Source: Leptolyngbya sp. SIO4C5 (GTDB lineage: Bacteria; Cyanobacteriota; Cyanobacteriia; Phormidesmidales; Phormidesmidaceae). Taken from it: a stretch of DNA of 8,901 nt. The position numbers and the translations under genes are program-made. Positions 1 through 6,637 of the stretch are shown here, piece after piece. A model generated the notes under the pieces. It searched no databases. It saw only the letters and a program-made list of their open reading frames with translations, and was not told where the DNA came from. The DNA is taken from assembly GCA_010671965.1 (NCBI GenBank), contig JAAHIC010000133.1:1-8901 (forward strand). Reading direction: 5' to 3'. Position 1 is the stretch's first letter; each line of letters starts with the position of its first letter.

Positions 1-3000
1 TTGCCACGGAGAAAATAGCCGGTGTTTTGGCGGCTATTTTCTCCGTGGCAGCCTGGACCGTTAGCGGCGCATCGAATAGATAGCCTTGCCCTAGTTCACA
101 GCCAAATGCCTTGAGCTGTTCTAGCTGTTCTGGAGTTTCAATACCTTCGGCGATCGCATTCATGTCTAGCTGATCGGCTAGCGTAATTACAGTCTCAGCA
201 ATTTTTTGGTTTCTAGGGCTTTTAAACAAGTTGCTGACAAAAGAGCGATCGACTTTTAGGTTATTTGCCGGTAGCTGATGCAAATAGCTCAGGGATGAAA
301 AACCCGTGCCAAAGTCATCAATGCTAATTTGCACTTCATAATCTTTAAGCTGTTGCAGTAGCCTGCCCATAGCTTCAACATTCTGCATCAGCATACTTTC
401 AGTGATTTCTAAGGCTAAATTGCGGCCCGGTAAGCCTGTACTGGTCAGGACTTGATGAATTTCTTGAACCAGATTGGCTTCTCGTAGCTGCTTCACAGAC
501 AGGTTGACGCTGATTTTGAGCGAGGCAGCAAAGGGAAACTGAGTTTGCCAGGCGACCATTTGACGGCACGCTTCTCGTAAGATCCATTTGCCTAAAGGCA
601 CAATTAGATTTGTTTCTTCAGCAACGGGGATGAACTCAGTCGGAGAAACAATGCCTCGTGTGGGATGCTCCCACCGCACTAAAGCCTCAAAGCCGACTAG
701 CTGCTCTGTGGCTAAGTTGACAATCGGCTGATATCTCAGCGAGAACTCCTGCTGTTTGATCGCTTGGCGCAGCATATTCTCCATTTGCAACTGCTTAATG
801 GCGCGAATATGCATGGTGGGATTAAAAATCTCGTAGCAATCTTTGCCCTGATCTTTCGCCCGGTACATAGCAATATCAGCATTACGCAACAGATCTGAGC
901 TTTCTACATAATCAGAGGAGCCAACAGCGATGCCAATGCTGGCAGAAATAGCGACTTCATTTTCCTCAATGACGGCAGGTGTTCTAATGGCTTTTAGCAC
1001 GCGCTGAGCGATTTGAATGGCGTCTTGATAGCTATTAATTTCTTCCAGTAAGAGCACAAATTCGTCACCACCCAGCCTTGCGGCCAGATCTAGCGGTCGA
1101 GTAATTTCTTTAAGTCTCTCTGCTACAACTCGAAGCAACTGGTTGCCAGCCGCATGGCCTAGACTGTCGTTGACGGCCTTGAAGCGATCTAAATCGATGA
1201 ACAGCACCGCAAACTTGAAGTTTGCATATCGCTGAATTCGCTTGAACGCTAGTTCAATGCGTTCTATCAGCATGTTGCGGTTGGGCAAGCCGGTCAGAAC
1301 ATCATGCATAGCATCATACTTGAGCCATTCTTGCAGGCGCTGTCGCTCTAGCTCTGCGGCTGCTCTCGTTGCAAAGACGTGTAGCAAACTAGAATAGCGT
1401 TCTGGACGGGGCAGCTTTTGACTGGTGGCTATGCACAGGTGTCCCAGAACTTGACCGGATGTGTTGGTCAAGCTTAGGCCGAAATAGGCATTTGCGCCTA
1501 AACGAGATAAAAGCGGGCTTTGAGGAAATTTTTCGGCAATCTTTTCGGTACAGATATAGCTGCCTTCTGCTAAGACGCGATCGCAGGGATTACCTTTAAT
1601 CGGATAAATTAAAGTTGGCTGTAGCTTACCGTTTGACCAATAGGCCAGGGTTTCAAGCTGCTGACCAACTTGCTCAGTAATGAGTACATGTTCAACCTCT
1701 AAAATTTCTGATAGGTACTGAACCAAAGTAGAGAAAAAGTTTTTGCCTAACGCCGCCGCCGTTCTTTCGGTCAGCGTTCTAAAAACTTCTTCAGAATGCT
1801 TTTGCTCAGTAACATCTCGTTTAATAACGACATAGCGATAAATTTGCCCTGTCTCGTCTCGAATCGGAAAAGAGCGATCTAAAATCCATCGAATAGAGCC
1901 GTCGGATTTTACAACTCGATACTCATTACTGGAAAACGCTTTGCCCGCAAGTTCTGCCTGAAATTTCTGAGCAATCTGGCTTCGATCTTCTGCATGAACT
2001 GATGCCAACCAGCCCGTAGAGTCTTGATCTGCGTTATGAGCCAGGCTGCTAGAAATCCGTTTATAGCTGATATTGGCGTATAGAGTTTGTCCAGTGTGAA
2101 TAGCTTTCAACAGCAGGGCATCATCGATATTTTCGACCACTTGCCGGAGCTGTTCTTCACCGCGACGCAGCGATCGCTCCATTTTCAGGCTGTGGTTTAG
2201 CTGTAGCTGCAGCTTCTGGTTCGTTTCTTTCAGCTTGGCTTCCCGCTCAGCTAAGTCTGAGCCTAGCTGGCTTAACGCTTTTGCTAACCTCGCAATTTCA
2301 TTCGTCCCCAACAGATTGGGAATAAAGATATTTCGCTGCCCTTGGCGCATCTGATCGGCTACCTGAGCCAGCTTGAGCATAGGCTTAGATACGCGAACCG
2401 CAATTAGCCAGCCCAGAGCAACAGTCCAGATTCCCAATAAAACCCCGCTCCCCAAGATTCGCTGGCGCAGTTGGTAAGCGGGGGCAAAAGCCGTGCTGGC
2501 TTGCTGCCGGACTAAGATAATCCAGCGTAAGCCTGGAAAGTCCGGGTTACCCAGACTCTGGGCATAACCTGTTAGATAAACGCTAGCGTTAGGCCAGGAT
2601 TCAACTTGATGGCCGCTTTGATGGGCCTGAACCAAAGCAATGCTTTTCAGATCGAGGTCTGTTTCTTCCCAGTTTTCAGGGCTTAAAAGCACCTGCCCCG
2701 TCTCGCTGAGAATAAACAGCTCTTTGCCCTGGGCGTGGGGAGAATCGAGCAGGGATTCTTTGAGTTTTTCAGCCCACTGCCAGTTTAGGTGCGCGCCCAA
2801 GACGCCCTGTAGTTCGCCCGACGGACTTAGAACCGGGGCAGCTACATCTACAAAGCGCAAAGGCTCAGAATCAGAGTTAGGCAGTAGTTTAGCTAAAAGC
2901 TGGGCTTCGTGAACATCCCCTAGATACGGTTGAATTTGTCCCTGCTGAAACCAGGGGCGTTCAGCGACGCTTTGCCCTTGTAATAGACCCTGAGTGCTGG

Positions 3001-3361
3001 CTTGAACGGTGCCTTGTTGATCAGTGAAGCCTATCCAGGAATAGTCGGGATAGCTACCTTGCAGTGTTTCTAGAAGGGCTTGTTGCTCAGATGAGGACGC
3101 TTCTGGCTGACGAAAGGGCGCCAATCCGGCGATCACCTGAATTTCTCGATAGCGCTCAAATAAGACTTGGTCTAGTTCCCGCGACATGCTGTGAGCCAAA
3201 TATTGCAGCTCTTGTCCCACATCTCGCTTAATTTGCGCTTGGGCTAGTTGACCCGTAACAATGCCGAGTAGGAGTGTGAACAGTAACGTGACGGCACCAA
3301 AGGCCAAACCAAGCTGAATGCCAAGGTTAAACCTTGACCACCTAAAAGAAGTTAGGAACAT
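1..3361 (-). CDS. Membrane-bound dCache-HAMP-PAS-GAF-GGDEF-EAL c-di-GMP sensor enzyme (3' end beyond window)
   Basis: Minus-strand frame open from ATG at 3361 to the left edge, 1120 codons visible, no stop reached. An in-frame TGA (3385-3383) lies just upstream, so this is the first Met; no clear Shine-Dalgarno. Order: TM1 (about residues 16-37); extracytoplasmic domain (about 45-290) with RPWF at 135 and a YLGDVHEAQLLAK stretch, as in dCache sensors; TM2 (about 301-322); HAMP; coiled coil; PAS (about 400-520, ending RDVTEQK); GAF (about 528-670); GGDEF; EAL. GGDEF is intact at 764-768 with RxxD inhibitory site RPLD at 755-758. EAL is intact at 892-894, with N953, E985, DDFGTG 1015-1020, K1036, E1072 and Q1092, so both synthesis and hydrolysis of c-di-GMP look possible. 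The GAF lacks DXCF or CH bilin-attachment motifs. It lies 149 bp downstream of the ABC gene and probably has its own promoter. Which activity dominates and the ligand are unknown. Confidence 0.95.
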   Translation of the reverse strand, partial: MFLTSFRWSRFNLGIQLGLAFGAVTLLFTLLLGIVTGQLAQAQIKRDVGQELQYLAHSMSRELDQVLFERYREIQVIAGLAPFRQPEASSSEQQALLETLQGSYPDYSWIGFTDQQGTVQASTQGLLQGQSVAERPWFQQGQIQPYLGDVHEAQLLAKLLPNSDSEPLRFVDVAAPVLSPSGELQGVLGAHLNWQWAEKLKESLLDSPHAQGKELFILSETGQVLLSPENWEETDLDLKSIALVQAHQSGHQVESWPNASVYLTGYAQSLGNPDFPGLRWIILVRQQASTAFAPAYQLRQRILGSGVLLGIWTVALGWLIAVRVSKPMLKLAQVADQMRQGQRNIFIPNLLGTNEIARLAKALSQLGSDLAEREAKLKETNQKLQLQLNHSLKMERSLRRGEEQLRQVVENIDDALLLKAIHTGQTLYANISYKRISSSLAHNADQDSTGWLASVHAEDRSQIAQKFQAELAGKAFSSNEYRVVKSDGSIRWILDRSFPIRDETGQIYRYVVIKRDVTEQKHSEEVFRTLTERTAAALGKNFFSTLVQYLSEILEVEHVLITEQVGQQLETLAYWSNGKLQPTLIYPIKGNPCDRVLAEGSYICTEKIAEKFPQSPLLSRLGANAYFGLSLTNTSGQVLGHLCIATSQKLPRPERYSSLLHVFATRAAAELERQRLQEWLKYDAMHDVLTGLPNRNMLIERIELAFKRIQRYANFKFAVLFIDLDRFKAVNDSLGHAAGNQLLRVVAERLKEITRPLDLAARLGGDEFVLLLEEINSYQDAIQIAQRVLKAIRTPAVIEENEVAISASIGIAVGSSDYVESSDLLRNADIAMYRAKDQGKDCYEIFNPTMHIRAIKQLQMENMLRQAIKQQEFSLRYQPIVNLATEQLVGFEALVRWEHPTRGIVSPTEFIPVAEETNLIVPLGKWILREACRQMVAWQTQFPFAASLKISVNLSVKQLREANLVQEIHQVLTSTGLPGRNLALEITESMLMQNVEAMGRLLQQLKDYEVQISIDDFGTGFSSLSYLHQLPANNLKVDRSFVSNLFKSPRNQKIAETVITLADQLDMNAIAEGIETPEQLEQLKAFGCELGQGYLFDAPLTVQAATEKIAAKTPAIFSVA
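2..50. repeat. Perfect 20-bp inverted repeat with 9-nt loop at the window edge
   Basis: Bases 2-21 and 31-50 are exact reverse complements (20 bp) with loop GTGTTTTGG at 22-30. The core is AGCCG/CGGCT flanked by A/T tracts and a GC-rich base (TGCCACGG/CCGTGGCA). It lies in frame inside the last visible codons of the c-di-GMP gene, just after the GQGYLF motif that marks the end of an EAL domain, so the stop is probably close. The simplest reading is a terminator that overlaps the 3' end of the gene, possibly working in both directions. A U-tract outside the stem cannot be confirmed because the window stops one base beyond it. A fold-back artefact at a contig end is the alternative. Confidence 0.9.
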
Positions 3362-3411
3362 CAGCTTTTTAGCTTTAAATTTTCAGGAAGCCTACTCAGT
3401 ATTCCCGTAAA

Positions 3412-3417
3412 AATATA
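3412..3417 (-). promoter_or_regulatory. Candidate -10 element of the GGDEF/EAL gene
   Basis: On the minus strand these bases read TATATT, five of six matching TATAAT. Transcription would begin near 3405, giving a leader of about 44 nt. At 17-bp spacing the -35 position reads TGTGAT, a poor match to TTGACA that overlaps the upstream palindromes. A weak -35 next to a regulator site fits an activator-dependent promoter. Predicted from sequence only. Confidence 0.35.
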
Positions 3418-3433
3418 TCAAGCAGATGTATTA

Positions 3434-3454
3434 AATCACAGAAAAACTGTGATT
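3434..3454. repeat. 8-bp inverted repeat overlapping the CRP-like site
   Basis: AATCACAG (3434-3441) and CTGTGATT (3447-3454) are exact reverse complements around AAAAA. The right arm is shared with the CRP-like palindrome, giving alternating half-sites TCACAG, CTGTGA, TCACAG. As RNA it would form an 8-bp hairpin 57-77 nt after the ABC gene's stop. On that strand it is followed by TTAATAC rather than a U-run, so it would be a weak terminator at best. An additional regulator half-site is equally plausible. Confidence 0.5.
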
Positions 3455-3463
3455 CTGGTCACA
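3448..3463 (-). promoter_or_regulatory. CRP-type operator, perfect TGTGA-N6-TCACA
   Basis: The sequence TGTGATTCTGGTCACA matches the TGTGA-N6-TCACA consensus bound by E. coli CRP and by the cyanobacterial cAMP receptor SyCRP1, with no mismatch in the ten defined positions. The symmetry extends one more base each side (CTGTGA/TCACAG, 3447-3464). Its centre is about 94 bp upstream of the c-di-GMP gene start and about 50 bp upstream of the predicted transcription start. It sits between two minus-strand genes, so the downstream gene (start 3361) is the likely target. Binding is inferred; no CRP-family gene is in the window. Confidence 0.6.
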
Positions 3464-3510
3464 GACTTTTGGGGCTTAGACACCCATGACCGGCAAGATA
3501 TGAGCGTAGC

Positions 3511-5403
3511 TCAGCCGCTCACTAGCGATCGCCCGCTTTGAATTTCTTTGATCCGTTCTAGATTGCCAAGGGGAATGGAAGAAATTAGCTTCTGCGTGTA
3601 AGCTTCTTGGGGCTGGCGGTAGATTTTTTCAGCCGAACCCAGCTCTTCGATTTTGCCCTGATTCATCACCATGATCCGATCGCTCATGAATTTCACCACT
3701 GCTAGATCGTGGGAGATGAAAATGTAGGTGAGGTTAAATTCAGCCTGCAGCTCTTTCAGCAGGTTGAGCACCTGAGCCTGTACGGACACATCCAGGGCTG
3801 AAACCGACTCGTCGCAAATGATGAATCTAGGATTGAGCGCTAGGGCACGGGCAATGCAAACCCGCTGCCGCTGACCGCCTGAGAACTCATGGGGAAAGCG
3901 ATTCATGCAGTCTGGTGGCAGTCCTACCCGTTCTAAAAGGTAGGCAACCCGCTCGCGCTGGTTGCGCTTGCTTTTGATGACGCCGTGAATTTTCAGCGGC
4001 TCGGCGATCGCTGCACCAATGCTGATACGCGGATCTAGAGAGCTAAAGGGATCTTGAAAAATAATCTGCATGTCGCGCCGTAGCTGCCGCAGCTGCTTGG
4101 CGCTGAGGTCATAGATATTGCGGCCATCAAACAGCACTCGCCCCTGCATGGGCTTAATCAGGTGCAGCAGCGCTCGCCCTAGCGTGGTTTTGCCACAGCC
4201 TGATTCTCCCACTAGGCCAAAAGTTTCCCCCCGGTAAACCTCAAAGGAAACGCCGTTGACCGCCATCACATAGCGCTGGGTTTGACCAAAGATGCCGCGA
4301 ATGGGATAGCCTACCCGCAGATCCTGTACCGTCAGCAAGGGGCCTTCCTTTTCTAAACGCGCTAGGCGATCGCCCATTTCGCCTGCCTCCATCTGAGCAT
4401 TCTGGTTGAGGGCCTGAGTCACCTCAAGCGGCTTAGACTTGATTTTGAGATCGCCCGTTTCAGTCTGCTCCACCTCCATAAAATCGGAAACAGTGGGCAA
4501 AAAGCGGAGTTGTTGGTCAGGGCGAGGCCGACAGGCCAGCAGTCCCTTAGTGTAGGGATGCTGAGGATTAGAGAAAATTTCCCACACTGAGCCAGCTTCT
4601 AGAATCTGGCCCTGATACATGACGATTACCTGATCGGCAATTTCGGCAATCAGGCCCAAGTCGTGGGTAATGAAAATCAGCGACATGCCCCGGCGATCGC
4701 GCAGCTCCCGCAGCAGATCAATAATCGTGGCCTGCACGGTGACATCTAGAGCCGTTGTGGGTTCATCGGCAATCAGCACTGAGGGATTACAGGCGATCGC
4801 CATCGCAATCATCACCCGCTGGAGCTGGCCGCCAGAGAGCTCATGAGGATAGCGATTGAGCAGGGTGCGCTGGCGACGCTCTATTTCTTGAGAAATCTGG
4901 TGATTACTCAGATTACCCTGCTGTTTCAGGCTTTGGCGCAGCTCCTCGTCACTGGGCAAAAGCTTGACTTCTTGCAGGCGGGCGATCGCCTGCTGCTGGG
5001 CCTCAGCTTTGGAAATATCCTGGTGCTGCCGAATTGCCTCTATGAGCTGAAAACCACAGGTATAGACCGGATTTAGGGAACTCATCGGCTCTTGAAAAAT
5101 CATCGAGACCTGACCGCCTCGATAGCGCTGCATCTGTGATTCTGGTAGGCTTTTTAGATCAACGGCTGCCGCTGCATCAGGGTGAAACCAGATTTCGCCG
5201 CTGACAACCTTGCCGGGGGGATTGGGCACCAGTCCCATCACGGCTAGGGAGGTTACTGACTTGCCAGAACCAGATTCGCCCACGATCCCTAAGGTTTGAC
5301 CCCGGTTAACCTGAAAAGAAATGTCATCGACGGCAGTAATTACCTGGTCATCAGATTGAAATTGGACTTTGAGGTTGCGAACGTCTAAAACAGGTTCACT
5401 CAT
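3511..5403 (-). CDS. Fused tandem-ATPase ABC transporter protein, dipeptide/oligopeptide (DppD-DppF-like) class
   Basis: 630 aa with two nucleotide-binding domains in one chain, powering import of peptides or related small solutes (nickel and glutathione importers share this class) at the inner face of the plasma membrane. NBD1: Walker A GESGSGKS 42-49, Q-loop Q104, signature LSGGQ 189-193, Walker B ending in DE 213-214, H-loop H247, then an oligo_HPY-like tail with HPYTKGLLA (282-290). A polar linker (about 305-355) leads to NBD2: Walker A GESGCGKT 399-406, Q450, signature FSGGQ 507-511, DES 531-533, H565. Residues about 146-185 form an insertion rich in Q/E/R before the NBD1 signature, longer than in separate DppD proteins. 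NBD2 has DESVSALD where many family members have DEPVSALD; the catalytic Glu is kept. Starts at the ATG at 5403 without a clear Shine-Dalgarno. No permease or solute-binding gene is adjacent, so its partners are encoded elsewhere and the substrate cannot be assigned. Confidence 0.95.
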   Translation of the reverse strand: MSEPVLDVRNLKVQFQSDDQVITAVDDISFQVNRGQTLGIVGESGSGKSVTSLAVMGLVPNPPGKVVSGEIWFHPDAAAAVDLKSLPESQMQRYRGGQVSMIFQEPMSSLNPVYTCGFQLIEAIRQHQDISKAEAQQQAIARLQEVKLLPSDEELRQSLKQQGNLSNHQISQEIERRQRTLLNRYPHELSGGQLQRVMIAMAIACNPSVLIADEPTTALDVTVQATIIDLLRELRDRRGMSLIFITHDLGLIAEIADQVIVMYQGQILEAGSVWEIFSNPQHPYTKGLLACRPRPDQQLRFLPTVSDFMEVEQTETGDLKIKSKPLEVTQALNQNAQMEAGEMGDRLARLEKEGPLLTVQDLRVGYPIRGIFGQTQRYVMAVNGVSFEVYRGETFGLVGESGCGKTTLGRALLHLIKPMQGRVLFDGRNIYDLSAKQLRQLRRDMQIIFQDPFSSLDPRISIGAAIAEPLKIHGVIKSKRNQRERVAYLLERVGLPPDCMNRFPHEFSGGQRQRVCIARALALNPRFIICDESVSALDVSVQAQVLNLLKELQAEFNLTYIFISHDLAVVKFMSDRIMVMNQGKIEELGSAEKIYRQPQEAYTQKLISSIPLGNLERIKEIQSGRSLVSG

Positions 5404-5536
5404 TGAGAAAAGATAAAAGCGCTGATTGAAAGTCGTACAGTGGAGTTAGCAGAATCATAGCAGTGCCTCACCCTGACGAATGTTCATTTTGTGCTGACTG
5501 ACAAGATTAGCTGCTAACTAACGAATAGCCTTTATT
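5404..5536. promoter_or_regulatory. Divergent promoter region between the ABC ATPase and CNNM genes
   Basis: This 133-bp gap separates two genes transcribed away from each other. For the minus-strand ABC gene it contains an extended -10 (TGC then TATGAT, 5462-5454 read on the minus strand), predicting a start near 5447 and a leader of about 44 nt; no good -35 is present, as is common with extended -10 promoters. I could not find a convincing -10 for the plus-strand gene. No Shine-Dalgarno is evident in front of either ATG. Confidence 0.5.
5444..5519. repeat. 9-bp inverted repeat pair in the divergent promoter
   Basis: AGTTAGCAG (5444-5452) and CTGCTAACT (5511-5519) are exact reverse complements separated by 58 bp. 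The left arm overlaps the predicted start of ABC transcription; the right arm lies 18 bp before the CNNM ATG. Paired half-sites flanking a divergent promoter suggest a shared regulator or looping operator, but no such regulator is encoded nearby and a chance match is possible. Confidence 0.35.
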
Positions 5537-6577
5537 ATGCTGCAACTTGCGATCGCGGTTTTAATCGTCATCATTGGATCTGCTCTCTGTTCTGGGACTG
5601 AAACCGCTCTCCTTTCCATTTCAATTCTCAAAGCTCGACAAATTGCTCAGTCTAGAAAGCCCGCTGCTACGGCGCTGCTAGCCATCCGCGAAAAGGTCAA
5701 CCGACCAATTGCAACTATTGTGATTCTCAACAATATTTTTAATATTGTTGGCAGCATTGTTATCGGCAGCATGGCAAGCAGCGTTTTGGGAGACACCCTA
5801 CTAGGGATTTTCTCAGGGATGCTTACCTTTACGATCATCATCTTTGCCGAAATTGTGCCTAAAACCATCGGTGAACGCTATGCCGAGCCAATTGGCTTAA
5901 CGGTAGCTCTGCCCGTACGCTGGCTCACCTGGCTCTTTTCGCCACTGGTTTGGCTACTAGAGCATATCACTGCGCCTATTACGCAGGGCAGCCAGCGCCC
6001 CATCACCAACGAAGCGGAAATCAAGCTGCTAGCTAAACTGGGTCTGCAGGCAGGCGTGATTGAAGATGACGAAGCCGACATGATTCAGCGAGTCTTTCGG
6101 CTCAACGATTTGACAGCAGAGCATCTGATGACGCCCCGCGTTGCGCTCACCTATATTCCGGGAGATCAGGCCCTAGCTAGTCTTAAGCAAGACATTATTG
6201 CCTCGCAGCACTCCCGCATTTTAGTTATTGAATCAGATATTGACCATGTAATTGGGGTGGCGCTGAAGTATGAGCTTTTGACCGCGCTCGTGCAGGGGCA
6301 GGGCGAGCAGTCAGCGGCTAGACTGGCGCGTCCGGCTCATTTTGTGCCTGAGGTTGAGCGGGCCGATCGTTTGCTCAAGACCTTTCAGGCGAACCGAGAA
6401 CACCTGATGGTCGTAGTCGATGAGTATGGGGGGGTTTCCGGCGTCGTCACTTTAGAAGATGTGCTAGAGGTGCTGACGGGCGAAATTGTCGATGAAACCG
6501 ATCGGAGCGTCGATTTGCAGGCGATCGCCCGGCAGCGCCGCAAGCGACTGCTGCAAACAAGAGGATTCACCAAATAG
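5537..6577 (+). CDS. CNNM/CorC (hemolysin-like) family membrane protein with CBS pair, short form
   Basis: 346 aa. Residues 1-145 form a DUF21/CNNM membrane domain: hydrophobic segments at about 3-23, 57-82, 88-108 and 120-145, with family motifs SGTETALLS (19-27), NNIFN (65-69) and AEIVPKTIGE (104-113). A linker with IEDDEADMI (175-183) leads to a CBS pair: CBS1 begins at LMTPR (197-201); CBS2 carries VVVDEYGGVSGVVTLEDVLE (292-311) and ends near GEIVDETD. Relatives include Mg2+ transport or efflux proteins (CorC, CNNM, MpfA), with CBS domains commonly binding adenine nucleotides such as ATP. The usual C-terminal CorC_HlyC domain of about 80 residues is absent: the protein ends in a basic tail soon after CBS2. 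Only 60 bp separate it from the convergent neighbour, so the missing domain is not frameshifted downstream. A role in Mg2+ or other divalent cation homeostasis is inferred; the name hemolysin should not be taken literally. Confidence 0.93.
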   Translation: MLQLAIAVLIVIIGSALCSGTETALLSISILKARQIAQSRKPAATALLAIREKVNRPIATIVILNNIFNIVGSIVIGSMASSVLGDTLLGIFSGMLTFTIIIFAEIVPKTIGERYAEPIGLTVALPVRWLTWLFSPLVWLLEHITAPITQGSQRPITNEAEIKLLAKLGLQAGVIEDDEADMIQRVFRLNDLTAEHLMTPRVALTYIPGDQALASLKQDIIASQHSRILVIESDIDHVIGVALKYELLTALVQGQGEQSAARLARPAHFVPEVERADRLLKTFQANREHLMVVVDEYGGVSGVVTLEDVLEVLTGEIVDETDRSVDLQAIARQRRKRLLQTRGFTK

Positions 6578-6594
6578 GATTAAAGCTAATTTCT

Positions 6595-6604
6595 GCGACG
6601 TCGC
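6595..6604. repeat. 10-bp palindrome between convergent genes
   Basis: GCGACGTCGC is self-complementary and is followed on the plus strand by GG and five T residues (TTTTT). It lies 18 bp past the CNNM stop, so it might act as a weak terminator for that gene. However, a real RNA loop would leave only a three- or four-base-pair stem, so this is a tentative assignment. No stronger terminator is visible in the 60-bp gap before the convergent gene's stop. Confidence 0.25.
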
Positions 6605-6637
6605 GGTTTTTCGAGAAGAGCTGCACTGCACTCGCTT

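Noticed and set aside
2640..2912. 90-codon plus-strand open frame
   Set aside because: It lies opposite the well-supported dCache coding sequence, has a low-complexity Ser/Arg-rich product and no recognisable domain.
4843..5076. 77-codon plus-strand open frame
   Set aside because: Antisense to the first ATPase domain of the ABC protein; a shadow frame.
5647..6081. Minus-strand open frames of 73 and 67 codons
   Set aside because: Both are antisense to the CNNM membrane domain and have no independent support.
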